Shown here: positions 39,035-47,654 of the stretch, in pieces
Layout of the letters: each line of letters begins with the position of its first letter
How positions within the stretch are numbered: the stretch's first letter is position 1
DNA from: Mesostigma viride
Taxonomy: Eukaryota; Streptophyta; Mesostigmatophyceae; Mesostigmatales; Mesostigmataceae
Length of the DNA stretch: 64,000 nucleotides
Assembly (NCBI GenBank): GCA_009746045.1
Contig: RPFO01000436.1
Location: forward strand, 1,941,133-2,005,132
Direction of reading: 5' to 3'
The notes under the pieces: model-generated
Seen by the model: only the letters and a program-made list of their open reading frames with translations
Told to the model about the DNA's origin: nothing
Databases searched by the model: none
Program-made: the position numbers and the translations under genes

Positions 39035-39418
39035 CTAAACTACGCCCCCCCTAAAATCTGGCCCAAACGATCTATCTGTCGACGGTCGGAATGAAGCCGG
39101 TATATGGCTTCTTATCATTCGGAAACGATATTTAATTATAGTTTCTACTTCCTTCGGCAGTTCCTTGGCCGCACCCTCATCGTGCCAGCCCATTTTAGCC
39201 GCAAAATGGCGATAGGCGGCATGGCGCATCACGTTGTTGGGGGCCTTTTCGGATTTCGGAGGTGTATGGTCTTCGGCAGCTGCCCCGGCCTCAAAAAGTA
39301 ATTTCCGCGACAATATGAAATCTAAATCTTTTTCTGGGCATTCGAACGAGACTTGCCATGCTTTTAAACGCCGCAAAGCCTCCGTTTCAAGTCTGGCATC
39401 TCGTCTGGTAGCCGCCAT
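39035..39418 (-). CDS. Small first ORF of the Kolobok-like element
   Basis: A 127-residue protein on the same strand as the transposase, ending only 7 bases before its ATG. It contains MRHAAYRHFAAKMGWHDEG and KEVETIIKYRFRM. The R-x-x-AYR-x-F pattern followed by a PxxVxxxIxxxF-like helix recalls the small domain named after the P2X7 C-terminus that accompanies many invertebrate transposases; this resemblance is from memory and weak. Role unknown, perhaps DNA or end binding. It may be translated from the same transcript as the transposase by reinitiation, or joined to it by splicing. Confidence 0.55.
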   Translation of the reverse strand: MAATRRDARLETEALRRLKAWQVSFECPEKDLDFILSRKLLFEAGAAAEDHTPPKSEKAPNNVMRHAAYRHFAAKMGWHDEGAAKELPKEVETIIKYRFRMIRSHIPASFRPSTDRSFGPDFRGGVV

Positions 39419-39474
39419 GGCTCGTCCGGAAATATTGCATTTTCACTCACGCACGCAATTTAGGTCGTGGGTAC

Positions 39475-39512
39475 TGGCGGGAATTTTTCGGCGCCAAAAT
39501 ATTCGCGCCGGG
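39475..39512 (-). promoter_or_regulatory. E2F-like sites at the 5' end of the Kolobok-like element
   Basis: Within 50 bases of the element's end stand TGGCGGGAAT (39475-39484), GGCGCCAAAA (39490-39499, reverse TTTTGGCGCC, fitting TTTSSCGC) and TTCGCGCC. They lie upstream of both minus-strand ORFs and fit an S-phase promoter. No experimental support. Confidence 0.4.
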
Positions 39513-40109
39513 ACCGTCCCCTTAAACAATGCTTGGCAACAGATGTTGGCTACACACACCTTTGTGGCTCCTGGTGACCTGGTGCTTTTGGAGGCTAATC
39601 GTGTGCTACCTGAAAAGGAGCAATGCAGGAAACTGCAACCCTTGTGGTTGGGACCTTACCCTGTCCTGGACACCTTCCACTATGGGACTGTAGTTCAAGT
39701 CCAGGTGCCTTCCCACTGGAGGCTAATGTGTTTCACCTGGCCCAGCTCAAGTTGTATAAACGCAACACCTTGCAGGGACGCCTTTCTGCTCCATTGCCAT
39801 TTGAGCTGGATACTGAGTGAGGGGGAGAGGATATATGAAGTGGAGCAGCTGGTGGCTCACAGAGTCAAAGGAAAGGGTAGGACCAAGCAGCTGCAGTTTA
39901 AGGTGCACTGGAAAGGAGAGTTAGAGTCTACTGCCACATCAGTGGCTGTGGTTGTCTGACTTGACTCACTGCCATGAGGTGGTCCAGGAGTATTGCCAAC
40001 AGAAGGGGCTCACTCTTCCTTCTTGGTATACTGAGTTGGTGAGGACCACTGCTCCCCTTCCTATATCTCAGGACTAACGAATGGTTTCTTCGTGCATGCT
40101 GTGTGGTCC

Positions 40110-41263
40110 CAGATGGAGGAGGAGTTCACGTACCCCAACTTGGGCCTGGGCGCCACCACGGAGGAAGGGGTCACGGGTATGCATCCAGAGGCCTCCAATT
40201 TAACCCCATGAGTTATGTGGAATCCCTGTTTGACACTATTGTCAGGCGTGACCTTAGGAGGGGTCAGCAGATGGATGCCATTTGGGTTAACAAGCTCTTG
40301 CATTCAGTGATCTCCAAGCAGGATAAGCTACAGGAGCTTCTTCAGGGGTTGTCCTTGTCCCAGCCCCAGACGGGGAGTGGTGTTAACATAGCTCTCAGCT
40401 CCAGCAGCACTCCCATCATTCAGATTCCTCGTCATGTGGTACCTGTCAAGAATGTGGTGGCCTATGTGGATCACAGGAAGTGCACGGGACCTTGTGAGCA
40501 TTGTGAGACGCTGGCCAAGGCATTGGCTGCTGAGAGGGGGAAGTGAGCCCTGAGGGTTATGTGGAGGAGGTCTTGTCTCAGTTGCACACCAGCCTGTACG
40601 AGATTGGCTCTCCTTTTGTGGCCCACCTGTTGCACAGGATGTTTGCCCTGACTCCAGGACCTGAGATTGACATGAGACCTGCAGAGGGGCAGGATAATAA
40701 TGTTGACCACCTTGCCTGAGGCTTTGAAGGGGGCCTTCACGCAGTTCAAGCCAGTGAGCATGGGTGAGGCCTCCTACATGGAGTTGTTGGAGTTTTCAGT
40801 TCAGCAGGGAGACTTTGACTTGGCTCCTTCTTCTTCCAGCTCGGTCAAGAGGTGCTTCCCTTTGGAGACATCCAACCTTTTCTGCAGCCCAGGGTTGCCT
40901 AAGTATACCATGGAGCTCAAGGTTCGTCTGACCCCATTGAGGGTGCTGGTGCCTTTGATAGGTGCTAAGTGGTCAGTGGTCAAGACCTTTCTCCAGTTCT
41001 GGTGGGCGTACAGGTCATGGGTGAGCAGGCACAAGACGTCCTCTACTTGGGTGATGGATCCTGAGAGCCAGTCTGTGGTGCTTCTCTCCTACCCAGGGAC
41101 ATGCCTGCGTTATGTTGCCCAGATGGCAGCAGGGGCTGCTGAGACGTGCATGGTGCTGCAGGTCAGCAGGAACTGGCCAGAATTGGCTCACATGGTGGAG
41201 CAGTTTCCCTTGTTTGGGACCAAGGGCAAGGATGGTGTGAATGGGGACTGGTATAGCCTGTGA
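40110..41263 (+). CDS. Extra ORF of the chromovirus, copy 1, frameshifted
   Basis: Between chromodomain and 3' LTR lies a sense-strand coding region conserved in copy 2 (59290-60466). Pieces in order are MEEEFTYPNLGLG, MSYVESLFDTIVRRDLRRG, a Cys motif KCTGPCEHCETLA, EEVLSQLHTSLYEIGSPF, then one open part with LPEALKGAFTQFKPVSM, a Ser run, LKVRLTPLRVLVPLIGAK, TFLQFWWAYRSWVSRHK, and the end NGDWYSL. Together about 370 residues. No transmembrane helix, signal peptide or known domain is evident, so it is not an obvious envelope gene. Two or three indels break it here. Function unknown. Confidence 0.7.
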
Positions 41264-41657
41264 AGAACAGAGCTGAGAAGGAATTAAGAGGATGGGGAAG
41301 GATGGTGGAAGAGCATGGAAGGTGCTTTGGATTGTGGTGTGAGGGGGGGATTCCAGGATGGATGATGGGGGGGGGGGCTCCAGTCCAGTTCTGATGTTCC
41401 AGTCCAGAGTTCCAGGTTCCAGGATGCTGAATGGAAGACCTTGTATTATGAGATGTGTTTATCTGGGTTTTTAGTAGATATAAGGAAGTGACTTGTCTGC
41501 TGTAAGCACCTGCACGACTAGATGTTTATGAGATAGGAGGCCCTGTTTCCAGGGATGTAAAAACCCATCTGCTTTTCCCAAGAGATGGTGGATTTCTGTT
41601 CAATGTTCCTCTGCCTTCAAGAGTTGGCTATTGGACCTGGGAGCTAGGTCCAGTTTT

Positions 41658-41669
41658 GAGGGGGAGATA
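41658..41669 (+). other. Polypurine tract
   Basis: AGGGGGAGATA lies directly before the 3' LTR and would prime plus-strand synthesis. Copy 2 has AGGGGAAGATA at the same place. Confidence 0.75.
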
Positions 41670-42383
41670 TGTAACAAGCAAAAATGACTTTGTTGTTACA
41701 TCCTTTGTTTTGTGAATGTTTGGCTTTTATTCGAGGACTTTTGGATCAGTATTGGGAAAGTTATGAGGTTTCTAAGACGACGGTACTTGGAGCTGATACT
41801 TTGTCAACCAACTGATAGGAACCCTCATTGGTCGTGGCCTGATCCACGTGGGGTTATAGTTTGTTGGTTGGTACTATTGAGTCTTAAATGCTCCTTTGGG
41901 ACTTCAGTGCTTACGACAGATTTAGGATCTCATGGAAAGATTCTGCCAGGCTGTGTGTGGTGTTGTTCTGTTTTGTGTGACTAGGATGGATACGAAGATC
42001 TTGTGTAGAATTCCATGATTCTGATTGGTTCTCTTCAGGCTAAGGTTGGAGCAAGTTCGACAAGCACGTCGATATCAAGGACGCGGGGTCGCCATTGTAG
42101 CAGCGTTGGTTTTGATTCATCATGGTATAATAAAGCTTGTCTTTGTTGTCCATTCATAAGAGCCCCTTGGCTATAGACGTCCTTCAGTTCCACAGAGGTC
42201 GTCTATACACGAGCTTGTCTTTGTGTCTACAAGGGGTTGTGATTCCCTAAATCACGTGCTGTGGAATTTCCATCTCAACGTTGCTCGGATACTTGAAGTT
42301 CTGCAACTCAAGAAAGCAACCCAGGTAAAAGATCTTTCATATTGGACTGTGGATGATGCTGATGATCATTTTTAGTCGTTACA
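41670..42383 (+). repeat. 3' LTR of chromovirus copy 1
   Basis: 714 bp, TGTAAC to GTTACA. It differs from the 5' LTR by the 64-bp duplication and a handful of substitutions, so the insertion is not brand new. Confidence 0.95.
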
Positions 42384-43200
42384 CCCTCCACCTCCTTCCG
42401 CTTGATGACGAATCTGAGCTTCAACCGTGTACTATATGGGGGAACTTCATTCGATCACAGGCTGACAGCAGTCAAACTGCAACCACTCCTCTAGGGCCTT
42501 GGCAAATGCTAGCCTCCAGGCCTCAAACATCAGAGGAGAACTCATTTCCTGGACAAGCTGATCATAGCTGAGAGGAGAATGAGCAGCCAGTGATCTCTTA
42601 GTAATACCAATACTGCTAGGATGAAGAGCAGCTGGCATCACAAGACTGGAAGCCACAGGAATCTGATCCTCAGGCCACTGCACATTCTTGATCGCTTTCA
42701 CAGAATTAAATACACTGGCAAGGGAGGTTTTCAAATTGACCAAGGGTATGCTACCCCAGCCAAACTTTCTCAGCTTATCAGATGCCACAACAATTCTAGG
42801 AGAGCTCAGAAAATTTTGACCCAAGATGATAGGGCCATCATAATCTTCAAGCACAAGAAATGTGACATTCTCACCCATGAAGGGTACCAGCACCTCTCCC
42901 AATACCATAATGTGTGTCCTGCCACTAAAGTCAGACACCCAAGCACAACTAGGCGAAAGCACCTGCCGTTGACCTGTATGTTGAGATCCCATAACAGAAA
43001 CCTCAGCATTGGTATCTACCTCTAGGACAGCATCCTCGGACGTACTCCTCCAACTGGCTGAGCTTGGACACCCGAGGTGCTTGCTTGGCTTTTTGCATAG
43101 CCAGCACCACATCTTTCAGGCCCACACCTCTATGCTTAGTGAGGCTAGAGGCCGGGGACCACATCTGCCTGTCCTAAGGATGGAGAGTTAACCGATCCAG
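42384..43200 (-). pseudogene. Copia-like protease part, 5' half of split element
   Basis: The minus strand encodes a retropepsin-like domain: LEVDTNAEVSVMG (active-site Asp-Thr, but Asn-Ala where Gly-Ala is usual), WVSDFSGRTHIMVLGEVLVP and ILGQNFLSSPRIVVASDKL. It is followed by a linker (SIGITKRSLAAHSPLSYDQL) that leads into the reverse transcriptase beyond the inserted chromovirus, at 29518. It aligns by eye with residues 545-720 of the protein at 47621-49990. Traces of the upstream linker continue beyond the SINE at 43230-43454 to about 43560. Confidence 0.82.
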
Positions 43201-43229
43201 GGGTCTGGCCAGGACTTACCCGGGGATTA

Positions 43230-43454
43230 ATTAATTAATTAATTAATTAAACTCGTGCTCCCGTTGGGGAGTCACGGAGCACCGAAGTGCACTACAGGAG
43301 AAAGGGCAGAGACCCCCAGTCTCCTTCATGCCAAAGGCATGCCACAGCTGCAATCGGGCGCGGCTAGCTAAAAAAGGACAGGCTAACCATCCGACAAACT
43401 GTGGGTGCAATAAGACCCATGTGAGCACATCATAGCAAGGAGCGTGGGCAAGTG
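43230..43454 (-). mobile_element. SINE-like element, family S1 copy c, with 12-bp target duplication
   Basis: The minus strand carries TTGCACCCACAGTTTGTCGG, CTGTGGCATGCCTTTGGCAT, the hairpin CTCCCCAACGGGAGCACGAG and a (TTAA)n tail. ACCCGGGGATTA flanks it on both sides (43218-43229 and 43455-43466). Long duplications plus a short-repeat tail mean LINE-mediated retroposition. It sits in the linker of the copia-like remnant. Confidence 0.82.
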
Positions 43455-43641
43455 ACCCGGGGATTACTTCCAGCTTGAACGTGTTGATCAGGGATGACGT
43501 CATGACCAACTGCATGCAAGGTTGTCACATCAGGAGTTACTGCCTCTGCTTCAGCACCCCTAAACCGTCCTCGTGCCGATTTTCGACTGCGAGTTTTTCT
43601 CATGCCTTACATTCGGCATGAGTTTGTGCGCCCTGTAGGGA

Positions 43642-43666
43642 TTTGGCGGGAAGGTTTTGGCGGGAA
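43642..43666 (+). promoter_or_regulatory. Two E2F-like sites upstream of the piggyBac-like gene
   Basis: TTTGGCGGGAA occurs twice, at 43642-43652 and 43656-43666, about 205-230 bases before the ATG at 43871. This is a classical E2F/DP site, expected to give S-phase transcription. Confidence 0.45.
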
Positions 43667-43870
43667 CCAACTAGACCACCGAAAAGATCTAGATTCACTC
43701 TATCCGTAGGACACTTGTCTGACCGTATTTGACCACCGTATCAGGGTGGAAACCCTGGTCAAAGTCAACAGGGCACCCTGGTGCATGCAGGTTTGTTGGG
43801 CGGTAAAAAAAATTGACAAAAACGTACGAAAACGAAGGATGCGAAAAAAGGGGGGAGCGCGGACGTAGAC

Positions 43871-45137
43871 ATGGCGGACGAAATGCAGGCAGATAGATGG
43901 ACTTTCAAGGTAGAGAAGGGCATTTTCATGGCAGTGCCTGTGGAAAAATTCGGACTAGACTGGGCGATTGAGCAGTATGGGGAAAAACACAGCGAGGTAC
44001 GTTTGCCGGGCAAGGTAGTGACAGTGAACAGGTCCGGAGATGGTGCACGGTGCTATTTCCCGGACGACAAGCTCACGTACCCATTCACCCGTGAGCAGAT
44101 TTTCATATATTCGTGCAGCTCAGATGATTACGAAGCTCTAGTGAAAGAATGCGCAGCCAGGAAGGTCCCAATGGCAGGTAGCAGTGACGATGATAGCGAG
44201 CAGGGCCAGGATAGCGATTCTGACGCCGGCGAGGACGACGACGACAAATCCGAGGATATCGAGCTGCCCACACCGGTCAAGCGACGCGAGCCGGGGAAGC
44301 GCGCTGTCGGCAACCCGAAGAAGAACCCAGCCATCAGCCACGCCCCGAAAAGGCGCCGTCAGACCAAGGCGGCGGCCAGCGAGAGCGTTGTCTCGGACGC
44401 TTCCGATGACGACTTTGTTTACCAGAAGGGTGCGGAGGGTCCGGTGCCGAGCGGTGAGGCTGAGCTCGGTGATTCGTTTTTTCCTAACGACACTCCTGCC
44501 ACTGAGGAGCCAGCCGAGACTGTCTGGAAATCTGGTTTCGGCAAGCCAGGTGTGTTTCCTTTTCCCGATACTCCGGTGCTGTCGCCGATGACGGGTACCG
44601 CCTGCTATCAAAACCTTTCCCCTGCCCAGCTCAAGTTTGGGCCCCTCGGGCTGTTCTCCCTTAATTTCTGGTCCCAACGTGATGTCGTGGCCAAGATTGT
44701 CAAGGAGACCAACGACTATGCTGAGCTCAAGTGGGCGGGCAAGCCAGGTGAGCGTGAGTGGCACCCCTTAACAATGCGTGAGATGGGCAAATTTCTGGGT
44801 GGAGCAGGTGCTGTGCCAACTGTGCTGCGCGCAAGGCAGGAAGCACAAGACCTCGGTCATGTGCGAGCACTGTGACATGGCGTTCTGCAGCAACAGCGAG
44901 CGGAACTGCTTCGGCCTCTTCCACTCCGGGCAGGTGGAGGGGCTGGACTTCAACGTGACGAAGCAGCGGGTATGGCAGCGCCTCTCCCAGCGTGGCGAAT
45001 GCGCCAAGAATTTCAAGGGCGCCACTACCACGAGGGGGGCAGCAGCCACCACCCGGAAGCTCAAGGGGGTGGCGCGGCGCCGCCATCTCAGGGCGGAGCA
45101 TGTCCGCCTGGGATATAGTCCTACGGAGGCTGACTAA
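43871..45137 (+). pseudogene. Internally deleted piggyBac-like transposase
   Basis: The first frame (43871-44873, 334 codons) has an acidic Ser/Asp-rich region (about 98-130), basic NLS-like PKRRRQTK, and the N-terminal piggyBac helix set FWSQRDVVAKIVKETNDYAE and LTMREMGKFLGG (about 260-315). In another frame from about 44814 follows the C-terminal Cys-rich domain (CQLCCAQGRKHKTSVMCEHC, FCSNSERNCFGLFHSG), which in piggyBac binds the terminal repeats. The catalytic domain, about 300 residues with three Asp, is absent between them. The result is a deletion derivative that could still make a short DNA-binding protein. Terminal repeats were not found. Confidence 0.8.
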
Positions 45138-45556
45138 GAATGCTAGCATTTGTTGCCTACGTGGCATGGCATTTGGCCTTTCCTGCCCGCGCTCATGCGC
45201 GCGCCGTGTATCACCATGGGCCGGCATGGTTTGAAGTGTGTGTTATTGTTTCATGGACCCACCGGCTGTGCATGTGTTATTTGGTTTCATGTTGTTAGCC
45301 TGGGTTATTGTTTCATGGTCCCACCAGTGCATGTGTTATTTGGTTTCATGTTGTTAGCCTGCATGGGTTATTGTTTCATGGTCATGTCTTATTGGCTTTC
45401 ATGTATATGCATAACTTGTGCAGTTTGAAAATCTGCTCCGTGATGGTCACAGTGCCACCTATTTCTAGTTGGCAATTTTCAGTGTTACTGCATGCATGGT
45501 CCCTTGGTCACTAATTTATCTAGGAGTGCTGGGATGTTTTGACTTAGTGTGCAAGG
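45138..45556. repeat. Direct repeats downstream of the piggyBac-like gene
   Basis: Two copies of a roughly 60-bp unit (TATTGTTTCATGG, GTGCATGTGTTATTTGGTTT) at about 45243-45360 and a partial third. No gene. Confidence 0.75.
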
Positions 45557-45936
45557 AGTTATGCAACACGAAGCTTGGAATGCTTGGGCACTGCCAAATG
45601 GCGAGAGTGTGCGTGAACGACGAGACACCTTGGCATTAGGATAGAATGGCACATATACTGCTGGCCAGCCGTCAACGATGGCTGGCCAGACTTTGCGTAA
45701 GTTAAACTAACTTACTGATCCTGGACGGACTAGCCTATCAGTTACAACCTGATCTAGTCAGTCCTAACATGACAACTACAGTCCCGGTACTGAGGTACCG
45801 GCTCATCACATACTGAGTACAGCCACGTGTCCATGCCACGACTGCTCTAGTCCAGCACCGTCCCAGTACCCAATTGGGCGCCGGCGGTGCTGGCACGTGT
45901 CCACTTAGGCTACAGGCGGGAGACTTAGACTAACTC
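45557..45936 (-). repeat. 3' LTR of the copia-like element
   Basis: 380 bp, same sequence as 52656-53035. It includes the palindrome-like GGCCAGCCGTCAACGATGG and GTACTGAGGTAC. Within the minus-strand element it follows AAAGTGG, a weak purine tract. Confidence 0.95.
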
Positions 45937-46319
45937 CCACTTTAAGTTTTCTTTGGGTTTCAACAGAAACACACATAGCCATCAAATGGACGCAGCCATT
46001 CCCAATGCCTTAAAAAAACTGTCAGATAACCTACTAGGACCCAAAGGTCACCTCACACATGTACAAGAGATGCATTAAAAAGGCCCCATGTCTCAAGCAT
46101 GGTTTCTTAACTGAGTGAGATGGGTGCTCCAGGCCCCAGCATGTCATGGTCATCCAAACAAGTGTCTCACAAAATTTTATTCAATAAATAACACATTCAT
46201 CATGTCCCAACTTTCTAGACCAGTGCTTCTCACTGTCAGAAAACTACCCAGCTGCCACTGCAGCCTTTCAGCTGCAGTATTAGGCAGGGGGTCATGGGCT
46301 AACATGTACAATGTGCCAG

Positions 46320-47654
46320 TCACTTCAGACTGTAACCAGGGTTCATCAACCCATACAAGACCTGGTATTGTGGTCCTGCTGCTTGTGGCACCTTGGTCAG
46401 TGCATCTGCAGCATTGTCTTTGTCCCTGACGTGGGCTTTAGACTCCAGGTACTTGCATTCCTGTTTTAGCACAATCCAATCCAGGTCCGAGTGTACAGCC
46501 AAAGGATTGGCAAGGAAAGAGATGATAGATTGAGAGTCAGTCAGCAAATGTGCTTTCACTCCTGCAGAGCTACCAGCCTGGTGTTGAAGCCAGACCAGCA
46601 AGTGATTGAGATACCTTGCATGCAAGACAGAAGATACCACAGCCCTGCATTCAGCTACATTGCTACTCACAGCTTTCCTCTTGTGCAATCTACTGAACCA
46701 GGAGACTAGTGACTTCTTCCCACCTTGGTTATGCAGGAAAAACAATCCAGCCTCTCTGGCTTGAACCTTGGTAACTACCCTGGACTCCATTGAACTATCC
46801 ATCATGCACGTGATGTGAATGGGAGTAAACAGGTCCAGTGAGTGAAGCATCAAAGGTGGACCATCATGCAACAACTGCTTGATTGCCCGTGCTCCTACCT
46901 CCTGTAGTACCTCATCATCTACCCTGCTCACAAAAGCCAGGTGGGGTGCACATGTAGCACATAGCCAACCAAGCTTGCCTCTAATGGTAGGGCACATGTC
47001 AGGGGTGATGTGAACAGGCAGGACATCCAGACAAGACTTAATGTATTCAGCAGAGGCCTGCATGGAACAAACCCAGCTGCCCTGCTGCTGCAGCAACTCA
47101 AGCATCATGCCACAGAACTTGACTGGCTCCTTGCCCAGCTCTAGCTGCTTGCCAATCTCAAAACTGGCAGACACCTGAGCTATGAAAGCATCCACTGCAG
47201 CTCTAGGACCTGAGATTAACTGATCATCCCCATGCCAGACAAACATCATCATTCCATCAGGGTGTGGGATGACAAACAGGCAAGGGTCAATGTCATCATA
47301 GGTGGCCCCTAGCTTCATGAATACCTCCTGTGCAGACAGCCTAAAAATTTTTGGAGCTGACTGCAACCCTTCAACCCCCAGGTTTGGCCTCAACAAGGGT
47401 TGAACAATATCCCTGTGCCACACCTTAGGAGTATTCACCACGTATACCTGACCTCTCCAGACCTGCTGTGCTATGGCAGGGTCCCCCTTTAGAAAGGCTC
47501 TTTTGATATCTGTGGCTTTACACACATAATCCTTCCCTGTATTAAGCTGATGCAAAAACAAGGAAAGCAACACCTTGAGAGACGTTTGCTGAATACCAGG
47601 AGTATAAAGCTCAGCCTCTGTCAGCTCTGTAGAGCCCCTGAACTCAGTACACAT
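46320..47654 (-). CDS. Copia-like reverse transcriptase and RNase H
   Basis: A 444-codon open frame. RT motifs: LTEAELYTPG, ATDIKRAFLKGDPAIAQQVW, DPCLFVIPHPDGMMMFVWH then GDDQLI (HGDD at 47223-47234), PVKFCGMMLELL. Connection and RNase H: MMDSSMESRVVTKVQAREAG, WFSRLHKRKAVSSNVAECR, LLTDSQSIISFLANP, and the end VRDKDNAADALTKV. This order and the ADALTK ending are typical of Pseudoviridae. The catalytic box is HGDD instead of YVDD, as in the split copy at 28214-29518, so it is a lineage trait. The first Met is not the true start. A one-base deletion near 47645 separates this frame from the upstream integrase-protease frame. Confidence 0.9.
   Translation of the reverse strand: MCTEFRGSTELTEAELYTPGIQQTSLKVLLSLFLHQLNTGKDYVCKATDIKRAFLKGDPAIAQQVWRGQVYVVNTPKVWHRDIVQPLLRPNLGVEGLQSAPKIFRLSAQEVFMKLGATYDDIDPCLFVIPHPDGMMMFVWHGDDQLISGPRAAVDAFIAQVSASFEIGKQLELGKEPVKFCGMMLELLQQQGSWVCSMQASAEYIKSCLDVLPVHITPDMCPTIRGKLGWLCATCAPHLAFVSRVDDEVLQEVGARAIKQLLHDGPPLMLHSLDLFTPIHITCMMDSSMESRVVTKVQAREAGLFFLHNQGGKKSLVSWFSRLHKRKAVSSNVAECRAVVSSVLHARYLNHLLVWLQHQAGSSAGVKAHLLTDSQSIISFLANPLAVHSDLDWIVLKQECKYLESKAHVRDKDNAADALTKVPQAAGPQYQVLYGLMNPGYSLK

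Larger units (their letters stand above)
36113..39521 (-). mobile_element. Kolobok-like DNA transposon with TTAA target duplication
   Basis: A 3409-bp element with short inverted ends, GGGGAGGGTCCC at the left and GGGGACGGTCCC (reverse complement) at the right. It is flanked by TTAA at 36109-36112 and 39522-39525. Chromovirus copy 2 shows the corresponding uninterrupted site near 58700. It encodes two minus-strand ORFs. TTAA targets are used by Kolobok and piggyBac; the transposase is not piggyBac-like. Confidence 0.88.
35057..39960 (+). pseudogene. Chromovirus integrase and chromodomain, split by insertion 36113-39521
   Basis: Part one (35057-36112) has the zinc-binding HCFHDDVTACHPGY and CDSCQRN, then core residues in TMDFICGLP, IITDQDPLWMSGFW and, after a frame break near 35790, VERLN-type glutamate context. 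Part two (39526-39960) continues exactly at the insertion site with LVLLEANRVLPEKEQ, the GPY/F-like LWLGPYPVLDTF and a chromodomain (YEVEQLVAHRVKGKGRTK, QFKVHWKGE). Chromodomains target chromoviruses to particular chromatin. The gene is inactive because of the insert and several indels. Confidence 0.9.
29519..42383 (+). mobile_element. Ty3/gypsy chromovirus, copy 1, split by a DNA transposon
   Basis: A complete LTR retrotransposon with 5' LTR 29519-30296, primer site, gag, protease, RT, RNase H, integrase, chromodomain, an extra ORF and 3' LTR 41670-42383. It lies inside a copia-like coding region and is flanked by the 5-bp duplication CCCTC (29514-29518 and 42384-42388). A 3409-bp Kolobok-like element sits in its integrase gene. 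Without that insert it is about 9.45 kb. Confidence 0.95.

Noticed and set aside
40110-41263. Envelope gene for the chromovirus extra ORF.
   Set aside because: No signal peptide, no clear transmembrane helix, and no furin-type site were seen; better left as unknown.
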